Below are positions 45,774 through 54,390 of a stretch of DNA of 64,000 nt, piece after piece. The stretch's first letter is position 1, and each line of letters opens with the position of its first letter. The notes under the pieces were generated by a model. That model searched no databases. It had not been told where the DNA came from and saw only the letters and a list, made by a program, of their open reading frames with translations. Origin of the DNA: Nonomuraea thailandensis (GTDB lineage: Bacteria > Actinomycetota > Actinomycetes > Streptosporangiales > Streptosporangiaceae); NCBI RefSeq assembly GCF_024172165.1, contig NZ_JAMZEB010000002.1, positions 1,054,001 through 1,118,000 on the forward strand. Direction: 5' to 3'. Both the position numbers and the translations under genes were made by a program.

Positions 45774-45799
45774 AACGCGTAGTGATTTGGTTACGTTCC
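45774..45799 (-). promoter_or_regulatory. Possible ECF sigma promoter of the SpoIIE gene
   Basis: On the minus strand GGAAC (45799-45795) and CGTT (45777-45774) are 17 bases apart, matching the SigE/SigH-type consensus of actinomycetes. The start would be near 45766, giving a leader of about 70 bases containing the inverted repeat. Confidence 0.4.
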
Positions 45800-45829
45800 G
45801 CCAATATGTGTGAAGAGGTGGGCGCGCTC

Positions 45830-46477
45830 CTAAGGGCTGGGCGTGGGCTCCCCGGCCCGGGAGTCGGGCAGTTCCAGGGCGCGGCCGAGCAGCAGGTGCA
45901 TGTGGTCGCGGAAGCGCCGCAACTGGTCCTGGTCCTCGACGCCGCGCCGGTAGCCGCTCCCGTTCAGCACCCCGCTGAGCACGAAGCCGTGGATGCACCA
46001 GACCATCGTGTACGTGGTGTGCACCGGGTCCGCGCCGGCCGACTCGGCCAGGGTGTCGACGCCCTCCACGATGTACTGCGTCAGCGGCTGGGCGTTCTCG
46101 GCCTCCAGGTCGACGATGTCGCTGGCGTCGGACAGCCAGCGGTGCATCCACAGCGCGGGCATCTCCGGATGGGCGATGCAGAAGTCGAGGTAGCCGTCGA
46201 TGAAGTCGTGCAGCGCCCGGGACCTGCGCTCGGGCGGGGCCGCCATCAGCGCGTCGACCCGCGGCGTGATGGCCTCCGCCAGCAGGTTGCGGGCCTGCTC
46301 CATGACCGTCAGGTAGAGCTCGCGCTTGCCGGTGAAGTAGGCGCCGAGCTCCTCCTGGCTCACCCCGGCCGCCTCGGCGACCTGCGCGGCGGAGGAGTTG
46401 TCGTAGCCGAGCGCGGCGAACAGCCTGGTGGCGGTCCGCAGAATCAGCTCCCGCCCGTCGCCGCCTGCAGAGTCCAT
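45830..46477 (-). CDS. TetR/AcrR-family regulator
   Basis: 215 residues. The N-terminal helix-turn-helix is clear: ELILRTATRLFAALGYDNSSAAQVAEAAGVSQEELGAYFTGKRELYLTVM. The helical C-terminal domain (about 60-200, with LHDFIDGYLDFCIAHPEMPALWMHR) forms the ligand pocket and dimer face. It diverges from the SGNH hydrolase gene across 141 bases that contain two inverted repeats, so it may control both itself and that gene. Effector unknown. Confidence 0.9.
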   Translation of the reverse strand: MDSAGGDGRELILRTATRLFAALGYDNSSAAQVAEAAGVSQEELGAYFTGKRELYLTVMEQARNLLAEAITPRVDALMAAPPERRSRALHDFIDGYLDFCIAHPEMPALWMHRWLSDASDIVDLEAENAQPLTQYIVEGVDTLAESAGADPVHTTYTMVWCIHGFVLSGVLNGSGYRRGVEDQDQLRRFRDHMHLLLGRALELPDSRAGEPTPSP

Positions 46478-46515
46478 GGTGGCGACCCTAGGCGCGAAGG
46501 GCCGCCGGACCTATG

Positions 46516-46596
46516 ACTTGATCGACAAGTGCCGGTAAAAACCGTGACCCGGGCGGAGGGGGCTGCGAAACGTTCGCTATCGTGCCGAAAGTTTCG
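46516..46596. promoter_or_regulatory. Two inverted repeats between tetR and SGNH genes
   Basis: ACTTG-ATCGA-CAAGT (46516-46530) lies 38 bases before the TetR ATG. CGAAAC (46566-46571) and GTTTCG (46591-46596) form a wider pair nearer the hydrolase. The first is the better candidate for the TetR operator. Confidence 0.45.
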
Positions 46597-46618
46597 CCTA
46601 TCGAGTGGAGCCGCCCTG

Positions 46619-47815
46619 ATGTCCCTGTCGCCCCCGTCCAGCCCGCCGACCGGCCGCTGGGTCACCACGTGGACGGCGATGCCCCAGCTCACCGAGCCGG
46701 ACAACATGCCGCCCCCGCCGTACGCCAAGGAGGGCCTCACCCTGGCGGACACCACGCTGCGGCAGACGCTGCGCGTTTCGCTGGGCGGCCACCGGTTGCG
46801 GCTGCGGCTGTCCAACGCGTTCGGGGGAGCGCCGCTCCCGATCACCCGCGTGGCCGTGGCGCTCCCGCGTGGCGGCTGCGCGGGGGTGAGCGGCATCCGG
46901 CCGGAGACGTCCCGGCCGGTGACGTTCTCCGGCCGCGCCTGCGCGACCGTCCCCGTCGGGGCGCACGTCGTGTCCGACCCGCTGGAGCTCGACGTGCGCC
47001 CCGGCGCGGTGCTGACCGTGACCGTCCACCTCGACCACGGCCTGGCCTCCTCCGCCCTCACCTCGCACCCCGGCTCCAGGACCACCTCCCACCTGGCCAC
47101 CGGCGACCACGTGGACGCCGCCGACCTGCCCTCCGCCACCCCCGTCGACCACTGGTACCTCCTCAGCGGAGTCGAGGTCCGGTCCGAGCCGGGCGCGGCG
47201 ACGCTCGTCCTGCTGGGCGACTCGCTCACCGACGGCCGGGGCTCCACCACCAACGCCAACGACCGCTGGCCCGACCGGCTCTTCGACCGGCTCCCGCCCG
47301 GCATCGCCGTCGCCAACCAGGGCGCCGGCGGCAACCGGGTGCTGAACGACGGGCTCGGCCCGAGCGCCCTGGCCCGGCTGGACCGGGACGTCCTGGCCCA
47401 GAGCGGCGCTCGCTGGCTTCTCGTGTTCGAGGGCGTCAACGACCTCGGCACCGCGCCGGCCACCCGGGCCGCCCAGCGGCAGGTGGTGGCGGAGCTGCTC
47501 GCCGCCTACGAGCAGATCGCCGTCCGGGCCCGCGCCCGTGACCTGCTCGTGTACGGGGCCACGCTGACGCCGTTCGGGGGCAGCGACCCGTACGACGACC
47601 CCGAGGGGCACCGGGAGGAGGCCCGGCAGGCGGTCAACGCGTGGATCCGCGACGGGGGGCCGTACGACGCGGTGATCGACTTCGACGCGGCCGTGCGCGA
47701 CCCGGCCGAGCCGCGCCGCCTGTCGGCGGCCTACGACGAGGGCGATCACCTCCACCTCAGCCCGGCGGGCTACCGCGCGCTGGCCGAGGCCGTCCCGCTC
47801 ACGCTGTTCCGCTGA
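46619..47815 (+). CDS. SGNH/GDSL-family hydrolase
   Basis: About 398 residues. A front beta-domain (about 10-190; TWTAMPQLTEPDNMPPP, TLRQTLRVSLGGHRLRLRLSNAFG) precedes the SGNH hydrolase: block I VLLGDSLTDGRGS with the nucleophile Ser, block II GIAVANQGAGGNRVL (Gly), block III FEGVNDLG (Asn), and block V DEGDHLHLSPAGY with Asp and His. These two-domain enzymes are typically esterases or carbohydrate deacetylases. No signal peptide is present in this start choice, ATG 46619, which follows GTGGAG. Substrate unknown. Confidence 0.9.
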   Translation: MSLSPPSSPPTGRWVTTWTAMPQLTEPDNMPPPPYAKEGLTLADTTLRQTLRVSLGGHRLRLRLSNAFGGAPLPITRVAVALPRGGCAGVSGIRPETSRPVTFSGRACATVPVGAHVVSDPLELDVRPGAVLTVTVHLDHGLASSALTSHPGSRTTSHLATGDHVDAADLPSATPVDHWYLLSGVEVRSEPGAATLVLLGDSLTDGRGSTTNANDRWPDRLFDRLPPGIAVANQGAGGNRVLNDGLGPSALARLDRDVLAQSGARWLLVFEGVNDLGTAPATRAAQRQVVAELLAAYEQIAVRARARDLLVYGATLTPFGGSDPYDDPEGHREEARQAVNAWIRDGGPYDAVIDFDAAVRDPAEPRRLSAAYDEGDHLHLSPAGYRALAEAVPLTLFR

Positions 47816-47869
47816 GCCGCCACGGCCGGAGAGCGGGCGCCCGAGCCCTGCACCGGGCCGGAGCGCCGA

Positions 47870-47898
47870 CGCGCGCCCGCCGGGACGGCGGGCGCGCG
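47870..47898. terminator. Bidirectional hairpin terminator
   Basis: CGCGCGCCCGCCG and CGGCGGGCGCGCG make a perfect 13-bp stem with a 3-base loop between the convergent SGNH and subtilase genes. Confidence 0.85.
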
Positions 47899-47917
47899 GA
47901 GGATGCCGCACGGGCGG

Positions 47918-49393
47918 TCAGCGGGGCGGCGGGAGCGTGTGCAGGTTGCGCGGGGTGACCGAGCGGGCCAGCCGGTACGCCGCCTCGGCGTTCACCAGCC
48001 CAGCCCCCGTCGGCCCGTCGTAGCCGTCGCCGGCCACCTGCCCCATCGCGCTCTTGCCCTCGACGCAGTCGCGCGCCGACGCCTTGAGAATGGCCTTGAC
48101 CAGGTCGGGCGAGAGCCCGGGCTGCGCCTGCTTGAGCAGCGCGCACACCCCGGCCACCTGGGGAGAGGCCGCGCTGGTGCCGCTGATCACGCACCAGCCG
48201 TCGTCGGGCGCCGTGCCGTCCTTGGCCGGGTAGCCGGGCCCCGCCAGGCTGCTGTCGATCTCGTCGCCCGGCTCGACGGGCAGCATGATGTAGATCGCCC
48301 GCGGCGTCTTGCCGACCAGCCCGCACACGTCGGGCACGTGCCGCCCGGCGTAGATGAGACTGTCGAAGCTGCTGGCGTAGTCGGAGGCCTCCATCCTGAA
48401 CTCGCCGTTGACCTGCGTCTCGTCCACGAAGACCCCGCCGACGGAGATCACGTCGGGCATCATCCCCGGGAAGGCGACGTGCCCGTTGCCCGCGGAGAAG
48501 CAGACGGTGACGCCGCGGTCGCGCACCGCCTCGACGACCGCCAGTTCGAGCGGGCGCAGGAAGTTCGGCAGGGTGTCGAGGCCGGGCAGGTGGTAGCCCC
48601 AGCTGTTGGTCATGACGGCGGGCGACAGGTCGGAGGCCGCCTTGAAGGCGAGCGTGGCGTTGGCGCCCATCTTGACGCCGACGAAGTCGACGTCGCGGGC
48701 GCTGGCGAAGATGTTCGCCGCCTCGGCGGTGCCGTGCCCGTGCTCGTCGTGCTGCACGCGGGTCGCGTCGGGGGCGAGGGTGGCGTTGTAGTTGTAGCCG
48801 TGGTGGTCGTAGAAGGGATGCCGGTAGAAGCCGGTGTCGGCCATCGCGACCAGCACGCCCCTGCCGGTGATGCCGCGGTCGTGCACCGGGTGCGAGCGCA
48901 GCAGGAGCGCCACGTCGTCGGGCACCCGCAGGTGGTGGTAGCTCACCCGCGGCGGGATGGGGGAGGCGAAGAAGCGCGGGGGCGGCTGCGGGTAGGCGCG
49001 CTCGATGTACGGCTCCAGGTCCTGCGGCATCGTGAACGCCTCGCCGCTCACGTGCGCGAGGTAGGGCACCTGGGCTCCCGCGGTGGCGGTCACGTCCGGC
49101 GGGCGGCCCTCCAGCTCGGCCTGGCGCACCTCGACGTGCGTGCGGAAGGTGCTCTCCCACAGCGACCTCGGCCCTTCGGCGCTGATGGAGAAGGTCCCGA
49201 CGTGCCGTACGGTGAAGCCCTTGGCCTGTAACGCGTTCGCGGTGCGCTCGGCCAGCCCCGGGGCGGGCCTGAGCTCGTCCAGGCCGGCGTTCTGAGTGGC
49301 GGAGGACTCGGCGAACATCGAGGCCCCGCTGTCCGGTCGCAGAGCCGCCTCGAAGTAGACGGTGTCCTCCCGGCGCTCGGTCATCGTGGTCAT
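47918..49393 (-). CDS. Subtilase (S8 peptidase) with N-terminal prodomain-like region
   Basis: 491 residues. The catalytic domain is complete: Asp186 in MADTGFYRHP, His220 in DEHGHGTAEAAN, oxyanion Asn303 in FSAGNGHVAFPG and Ser407 in SGTSAASPQVAG. Residues of about 48-90 (ALQAKGFTVRHVGTFSISAEG ... LWESTF) look like the compact prodomain of sedolisin/kumamolisin-type peptidases. There is no signal peptide or membrane helix, so it should be cytosolic unless exported by another route. AAGGAG lies 4 bases before ATG 49393. It follows, 34 bases downstream, a small gene homologous to its own residues 51-90. Substrate unknown. Confidence 0.9.
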   Translation of the reverse strand: MTTMTERREDTVYFEAALRPDSGASMFAESSATQNAGLDELRPAPGLAERTANALQAKGFTVRHVGTFSISAEGPRSLWESTFRTHVEVRQAELEGRPPDVTATAGAQVPYLAHVSGEAFTMPQDLEPYIERAYPQPPPRFFASPIPPRVSYHHLRVPDDVALLLRSHPVHDRGITGRGVLVAMADTGFYRHPFYDHHGYNYNATLAPDATRVQHDEHGHGTAEAANIFASARDVDFVGVKMGANATLAFKAASDLSPAVMTNSWGYHLPGLDTLPNFLRPLELAVVEAVRDRGVTVCFSAGNGHVAFPGMMPDVISVGGVFVDETQVNGEFRMEASDYASSFDSLIYAGRHVPDVCGLVGKTPRAIYIMLPVEPGDEIDSSLAGPGYPAKDGTAPDDGWCVISGTSAASPQVAGVCALLKQAQPGLSPDLVKAILKASARDCVEGKSAMGQVAGDGYDGPTGAGLVNAEAAYRLARSVTPRNLHTLPPPR

Positions 49394-49427
49394 GTCGCTC
49401 CTTTGCGAGAGAAGACCGGAACGGCCG

Positions 49428-49676
49428 TCATGGGGCGTGCAGATCCGGCGGCTCCGCGAAGTGCACGCCGACCACGAGCTCGCCCAGCTCCCCCGGAACC
49501 TCCACCTGGGGCAGGCCGAACGCCTGCTCCCAGACCTCCCTGGGCGCGCTCACGCTGATCGTCGTCCCGATGTGGAGCACCTTGAAGCCGAGGCGGGTCA
49601 GGGCGGCGGCCACCTGGCTTTGGCGGCCGGGCACCGCTTCGACCTCGGCCGGGAGAATGTCACCCTCAGCGGCCAT
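49428..49676 (-). CDS. Small stand-alone relative of the subtilase prodomain
   Basis: About 82 residues. The segment AALTRLGFKVLHIGTTISVS ... VWEQAF (residues 23-53) lines up with ALQAKGFTVRHVGTFSISAE ... LWESTF of the adjacent subtilase, including the G-F-V-H-G-T-S-S positions and the aromatic-acid pair at the end. No signal peptide. It lies immediately upstream in the same operon. A prodomain supplied in trans could act as inhibitor, folding chaperone or dissociable sensor of the peptidase; that is inference. GTG 49712 would give 94 residues; ATG 49676 is preferred because the extension has no visible conservation. Confidence 0.7.
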   Translation of the reverse strand: MAAEGDILPAEVEAVPGRQSQVAAALTRLGFKVLHIGTTISVSAPREVWEQAFGLPQVEVPGELGELVVGVHFAEPPDLHAP

Positions 49677-49787
49677 GTCCCCAGGGTCCACCCCGCTCCA
49701 CGTTCGCGACACCGGGGGCGACTCAGGGATAACCCCTGCGTTCCATCCCGGGGAGCCGGGGCACTAGACCGACCAGGGGGTGCACCG

Positions 49788-51575
49788 ATGCGGATCGAGG
49801 ACTACGCGCTGATCGGCGACATGCAGACCGCCGCCCTCGTGGGCAGGAACGGCTCCATCGACTGGTTGTGCCTGCCCAGGTTCGACTCGGCGGCCTGCTT
49901 CGCCGCGCTGCTCGACGAGCCGCGCGCGGGCCGCTGGCTGCTGGCCCCCGCCGACGAGCGGGCCACGGCCGAGCGCCGCTACCGGGAGGACACGCTCGTC
50001 CTGGAGACCACGTGGGAGGCGGACGGCGGGTGCGTGCGGGTGCTCGACTTCATGCCGCCGCGCGTGGAGGCGCCCGACGTCGTCCGCATCGTCGAGGGCG
50101 TGCGCGGCCGGGTCGAGATGCGTACGGAGCTGGCGCTGCGCTTCGACTACGGCAGCGTCGTGCCGTGGACCCGCCAGGACGGCGGAGAGCTGGCGGCGGT
50201 GGCCGGCCCCGACTCGGCCTGGCTGGACGCGCCCGTGCCGCTCGACGAGAGCGCGGGCACCACCACGGCGAGCTTCGCCGTCTCGGCGGGCGACCGGCTG
50301 CCGTTCGTGCTGACCTGGCAGCAGTCGTGGCTGCCCCGCCCCGCCAGGGTGGACGCCTTCACCGCGCTGGAGGACACCGAGCGCACGTGGACCGGCTGGC
50401 TGCGCGACTGCGCGTACCAGGCGGACAGCAGGTACGGCGAGGCCGTGCGGCGCAGCCTGCTCACCCTCAAGGCGCTCACCTACGCGCCCACCGGCGGCCT
50501 GGTCGCCGCACCCACCACGTCGCTGCCCGAGGAGATCGGCGGCAGCCGCAACTGGGACTACCGCTACAGCTGGCTGCGCGATGCGTCGTTCACGCTGCGC
50601 GCCCTGCTGCGGGCCGGTTTCGAGGACGAGGCCAGGGCCTGGCGCGACTGGCTGCTGCGCGCGGTCGCCGGCGACCCGGCCGACCTGCAGATCATGTACA
50701 CGCTCGACGGCACCCGCCGCATCCCCGAGTGGCGGGCGGACTGGCTGGGCGGGTACGAGGCCTCCCGCCCCGTGCGCATCGGCAACGCCGCGTACGCCCA
50801 GGTGCAGCTCGACGTCTACGGCGAGGTGCTGGACTGCCTCTACCAGGGCAGGCGGGCCGGCCTCTACCACGACGACGCCGCGTGGGACCTGCAGTGCTCC
50901 CTCATGGACTACCTGGAGGGTCACTGGCGCGACCCCGACCACGGCCTGTGGGAGATCCGCGGGCCCCGCCGCCACTTCACCCACTCCAAGGTGCTCGCCT
51001 GGGTCGCCGCCGACCGCATGGTCCGCACCGCCGAGTCGGGCGACCACGCGGGCCCCGCCGACCGGTGGAAGGCGCTGCGCGAGGAGATCCACCGCGAGGT
51101 GTGCGAGCACGGCTACGACGCCGAGAACAACACGTTCACCCAGTTCTACGGCTCGCGCGGGGTGGACGCGGCGCTGCTGCTCATCCCCAGGCTCGGCTTC
51201 CTGCCGCCGTCCGACCCGCGGGTGGCGGGTACCGTCGAGGCCGTGCGGCGCGAGCTCGGCAGGGACGGCCTGGTGCTGCGCCACCGCCACGACCTGGACA
51301 ACCTCGACGAGCTCACCGGCGGCGAGGGCACGTTCCTGGCCTGCTCGTTCTGGCTGGCCGACGCACTGGCGCTGCTCGGCAGGGGCGAGGAGGCGCGCGA
51401 GCTGTTCGAGCGGCTGCTGAGCCTGCGCAACGACGTCGGGCTGCTGTCGGAGGAGTACGACACCGCGCACCGCCGCCAGGTCGGGAACTTCCCTCAGGCC
51501 TACAGCCACCTGGCCGTCGTGACCACCGCCGCGGCGCTGGATCCCGATTCCCAGCCCTCGAACACGCGACGATAA
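49788..51575 (+). CDS. Glycoside hydrolase family 15 protein (glucoamylase/trehalase type)
   Basis: About 595 residues. The opening IEDYALIGDMQTAALVGRNGSIDWLCLPRFDSAACFAALL is the standard start of bacterial GH15 proteins. An N-terminal beta-domain precedes the (alpha/alpha)6 barrel with EEIGGSRNWDYRYSWLRDASFTLRALL, KVLAWVAADRMVR and GGEGTFLACSFWLADALALLGR, which carries the catalytic base Glu. Actinobacterial members include alpha,alpha-trehalases and glucoamylase-like enzymes, and the sequence does not decide between them. No signal peptide, so probably cytosolic trehalose or maltodextrin turnover. Confidence 0.92.
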   Translation: MRIEDYALIGDMQTAALVGRNGSIDWLCLPRFDSAACFAALLDEPRAGRWLLAPADERATAERRYREDTLVLETTWEADGGCVRVLDFMPPRVEAPDVVRIVEGVRGRVEMRTELALRFDYGSVVPWTRQDGGELAAVAGPDSAWLDAPVPLDESAGTTTASFAVSAGDRLPFVLTWQQSWLPRPARVDAFTALEDTERTWTGWLRDCAYQADSRYGEAVRRSLLTLKALTYAPTGGLVAAPTTSLPEEIGGSRNWDYRYSWLRDASFTLRALLRAGFEDEARAWRDWLLRAVAGDPADLQIMYTLDGTRRIPEWRADWLGGYEASRPVRIGNAAYAQVQLDVYGEVLDCLYQGRRAGLYHDDAAWDLQCSLMDYLEGHWRDPDHGLWEIRGPRRHFTHSKVLAWVAADRMVRTAESGDHAGPADRWKALREEIHREVCEHGYDAENNTFTQFYGSRGVDAALLLIPRLGFLPPSDPRVAGTVEAVRRELGRDGLVLRHRHDLDNLDELTGGEGTFLACSFWLADALALLGRGEEARELFERLLSLRNDVGLLSEEYDTAHRRQVGNFPQAYSHLAVVTTAAALDPDSQPSNTRR

Positions 51576-51673
51576 CGATTACCTGTGAAAGTCGTCCCCC
51601 AAGATGTCCGCCTAAGCCAACGCATGGAACGCTACGAGCGGCATGCACAGAGTTGGGATCAGGTGAGAATCGG

Positions 51674-53053
51674 GTGGCAACGACTAGCGGGGGATCGTTC
51701 TGGCGCAGGCTCGGCCGGGTGATGGGGGTCACCGCGACGGCCGTGGTCATGGCCGGTTGCGGCACCATGGGCGGGACACAGCAGGGACCGCCGGCGCCGC
51801 AGCAGACCAGCGCCGCGCCGCAGACGCAGGCGCAGGCCGCGAGCCCGGCGGCGACCCCGCCGAAGGTGGACGAGGGCTGGCCCCGCTGGGGCTTCACGCA
51901 CACGGGCGTCAGCGCCAACAACGTCACCCGCGAGTTCGAGCAGGTCGTCGCCGGCCGGCTGGCGGGCACGCCGATGCTGCAGAACCAGCACATCATGGGC
52001 TTCGGCGCGCTGAACCCCGAGCCGTACCCCGGGAAGTACTACTGGGAGGACCTCGACAGCCGCATGAACCTCATGCGGCAGTCCAAGGCCACTCCGGTGA
52101 TCACGCTCTGCTGCGCGCCCGACTGGATGAAGGGCGGCCCCGAGGGCCCCACGGCGGACTCGGCCTGGGCCGAGCACCTGGAGGACGCGCCGTACCCCGA
52201 GTTCTTCGACGACTTCGCCAAGCTGTCGGCGGCGGTCGCCGAGCGGTACAAGGACGTCAAGTACTTCATGGTGTGGAACGAGTTCAAGGGCTTCTGGAAG
52301 GACCACTCCAAGCCCGCGGACTTCAAGGGCTACACCGAGATGTACAACAAGGTCTACGACGCGGTGAAGGCCGTGCGGCCCGACGCCCGGATCGGCGGCC
52401 CGTACATCGGCTTCGACAGCAACGCCGGCGGTGACACGGAGCTGCGCGGCGACTGGGGGGTCGTCAACCAGAACGTGCTCGACGCCTTCAACTACTGGTT
52501 CGAGAACAAGAAGGGCGCCGACTTCATCGTCGTGGACGGCGCCTCGGTCACCGACGCGCACGAGCTGCTGCCGGACGAGTTCGGGGCGGTGGCCAAGTTC
52601 GCCGACGTCACCAAGTGGCTGCGCGAGAAGACCGGCGACATGCCGATCTGGTGGTCGGAGTGGTACTACGAGCCCGAGGACGGCAGCACGAACTGGGCGG
52701 AGCCCAAGCGGCTGGCCGTGCAGGCCGCCTCCATGATCGCCTTCGCGTCCAGCGGCGCCGCCACCGCGCTCTACTGGAACCCGCAGGCCAAGCAGGGCGC
52801 GTGCCGGGGCTGCCTGTGGGACCCCAAGAGCGGGTCGGAGACGAAGACGGGGCAGCTCCTGGAAAGCTTCGTCAAGTGGTTCCCCGCCGGTGCGCCGCTC
52901 GACGACGTGGCCTCCTCCGAGCCCGGGGTCAGGGTGCTGGCCCAGCCGGAGCAGCTCCTGCTGGTCAACACCACCGACGGTGACGTCACCACGACCGTGG
53001 ACGGCAAGGAGTACACGCTCAAGGCGTACGAGATCAAGTGGAGCGGCCGCTGA
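51674..53053 (+). CDS. Lipoprotein with GH39-like beta-glycosidase domain
   Basis: About 459 residues. A lipobox (VVMAGCG) after a hydrophobic stretch marks it as a lipoprotein, followed by a Gln/Ala/Pro-rich linker to residue 60. The TIM barrel has YFMVWNEFKGFWK, with Glu after Asn as acid/base, and MPIWWSEWYYEPEDG, with a Glu placed as nucleophile; this is the clan A pattern closest to family 39 xylosidases. A small C-terminal beta-domain (LLLVNTTDGDVTTTVDGKEY) ends the protein. Anchored outside the cell, it would trim oligosaccharides. GTG 51674 follows AGGTGAG. Confidence 0.8.
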   Translation: MATTSGGSFWRRLGRVMGVTATAVVMAGCGTMGGTQQGPPAPQQTSAAPQTQAQAASPAATPPKVDEGWPRWGFTHTGVSANNVTREFEQVVAGRLAGTPMLQNQHIMGFGALNPEPYPGKYYWEDLDSRMNLMRQSKATPVITLCCAPDWMKGGPEGPTADSAWAEHLEDAPYPEFFDDFAKLSAAVAERYKDVKYFMVWNEFKGFWKDHSKPADFKGYTEMYNKVYDAVKAVRPDARIGGPYIGFDSNAGGDTELRGDWGVVNQNVLDAFNYWFENKKGADFIVVDGASVTDAHELLPDEFGAVAKFADVTKWLREKTGDMPIWWSEWYYEPEDGSTNWAEPKRLAVQAASMIAFASSGAATALYWNPQAKQGACRGCLWDPKSGSETKTGQLLESFVKWFPAGAPLDDVASSEPGVRVLAQPEQLLLVNTTDGDVTTTVDGKEYTLKAYEIKWSGR

Positions 53054-53143
53054 CCGTCGCCCGGCCGCCGCGACAGGGGCCGAGCTCCTGTACGGCCGGT
53101 CGGCCACGCTCCCGGCGGTGGCCGCGACGCCCCCGGGGCCGCC

Positions 53144-53251
53144 GCGTACTTCGTCTGCGGCGGCCCCGGTTTCGTGGCGGGCATGGTCGCGGAGCTGCGG
53201 GCGCACGGGGTGCCGGCGGACCGGCTGTTCAGCGAGCGCTTCGAGTGGTGA
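53144..53251 (+). pseudogene. 3' remnant of a flavin/NAD(P)H oxidoreductase gene
   Basis: A 35-codon stretch ending in TGA translates to AYFVCGGPGFVAGMVAELRA then HGVPADRLFSERFEW. This is the final NAD-binding element of ferredoxin-reductase-like oxidoreductases (YVCGPPGM...L...GVPxxRIxxExF). No start codon or upstream part of such a protein is present; the preceding bases belong to the end of the glycosidase gene and a short spacer. It is a gene relic, squeezed between the glycosidase and the sugar-acid dehydratase genes. Confidence 0.6.
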
Positions 53252-53253
53252 GA

Positions 53254-54390
53254 TCAGACATAACCGGTCGAGCCGTCGGGCCGGATCGGCAACACGCGCT
53301 CCCAGCGCACGTAGTCGTCGGTCCCCAGCACCGACTCGTCGATCTCCACTCCCCAGCCGGGCCGGTCGGGCCGCAGCTCCAGGTACCCGTCCACCGGCAG
53401 GTACGGGTCCGGGCACCAGGTGGTCTCGCACGGCTTGTACTCGACCAGCTTGAGCCCGTGGTGCGCGGCGGCGAAGTGCACGTTCACGGCCGTCGCGAGC
53501 GGCCCCATCGGGTTGTGCGGGGCCACGCTCGCGTAGTGCGTCTCCGCGATCGTGGCGATCCTGCGCATCTGCGCCAGCCCGCCGACCACGCACACGTCCG
53601 GCTGCACGATGTCGGCCCCGCCCGCCGTCAGCAGGGCCAGGAAGTCCTGCGGCAGGAACAGCGACTCGCCGGTGGCCAGCGGCACGTCGAGCTGGGAGCG
53701 CAGGTGCCCCCAGGCCGGGATGTACTCGGGCCTGATCGGCTCCTCGAACCACAGCGGGTCGTACGGGGCCAGCGCGTTGCCGAGCTGGATCGCCTGGCGC
53801 GGCTCGAAGATGCGGGCGTGCGCCTCGAAGGCGAACTCCCACTCCACCGGGTGGATCGAGCGGATCTCGGCGAAGTAGCCGGCCGCCTCCCTCACCACGT
53901 TGCCCCAGCGGCCCGCGTACAGGTCGCGGCGGTACGGGCTGAGCTTGAAGGCGGTGAAGCCGTACCGGTCGTGCATCTCCTGGGTGAGGTCGCGGCAGGC
54001 GGCCGGGTCCGGCGCGGTGTAGACGCCGCAGTAGACGGGCACGCGGTCGCGCACGTTGCCGCCGAGCAGCATGTAGACCGGCAGCCCCGCCGCCTTGCCC
54101 GAGATGTCCCACAACGCCTGGTCGATGGCCGCGATGGCGGCCAGCCCGATCGCGCCGGGCGGGAACCTCGCCTCCTGCAGCAGCCGCCGCACGACGTACT
54201 CCACCCGCCGCGGGTCCACGCCCTCGATCTGCTGGAACATGTACTCCAGGACGGGGATCAGCGCGTGGTCGGGCCCGTGGTTGTACGCCTCGCCCCAGCC
54301 GGACACCCCCTCGTCGGTCTCCACCTTCACCAGCAGGCGCGGGCGGACGTCCACCCGCTGCATGTACGTCCGCAACGCGGTGATCTTCAT
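53254..54390 (-). CDS. Enolase-superfamily sugar-acid dehydratase (mandelate racemase/MLE type)
   Basis: 378 residues. N-terminal capping domain (KITALRTYMQRVDVRPRLLVKVETDEGVSGWGE) and TIM barrel with AFKLSPY (Lys on strand 2), FEAHARI with a catalytic-type His, the metal ligands Glu in WFEEPI and Glu in ATGESLF, DIVQPDVCVVGGL, and SVAPHNPMGPL (His on strand 7). The EAH segment fits the galactonate/mannonate dehydratase subgroup. It would remove water from a sugar acid to give a 2-keto-3-deoxy acid. Its ATG overlaps the stop of the DHDPS-family gene (ATGA), part of one operon with the MFS carrier. Confidence 0.9.
   Translation of the reverse strand: MKITALRTYMQRVDVRPRLLVKVETDEGVSGWGEAYNHGPDHALIPVLEYMFQQIEGVDPRRVEYVVRRLLQEARFPPGAIGLAAIAAIDQALWDISGKAAGLPVYMLLGGNVRDRVPVYCGVYTAPDPAACRDLTQEMHDRYGFTAFKLSPYRRDLYAGRWGNVVREAAGYFAEIRSIHPVEWEFAFEAHARIFEPRQAIQLGNALAPYDPLWFEEPIRPEYIPAWGHLRSQLDVPLATGESLFLPQDFLALLTAGGADIVQPDVCVVGGLAQMRRIATIAETHYASVAPHNPMGPLATAVNVHFAAAHHGLKLVEYKPCETTWCPDPYLPVDGYLELRPDRPGWGVEIDESVLGTDDYVRWERVLPIRPDGSTGYV

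Noticed and set aside
49868..51673. Very long plus-strand frame running into the lipoprotein gene
   Set aside because: It overlaps the clear GH15 gene in another frame and has Arg/Gly-rich translation; the lipoprotein starts at 51674 with a proper signal sequence.
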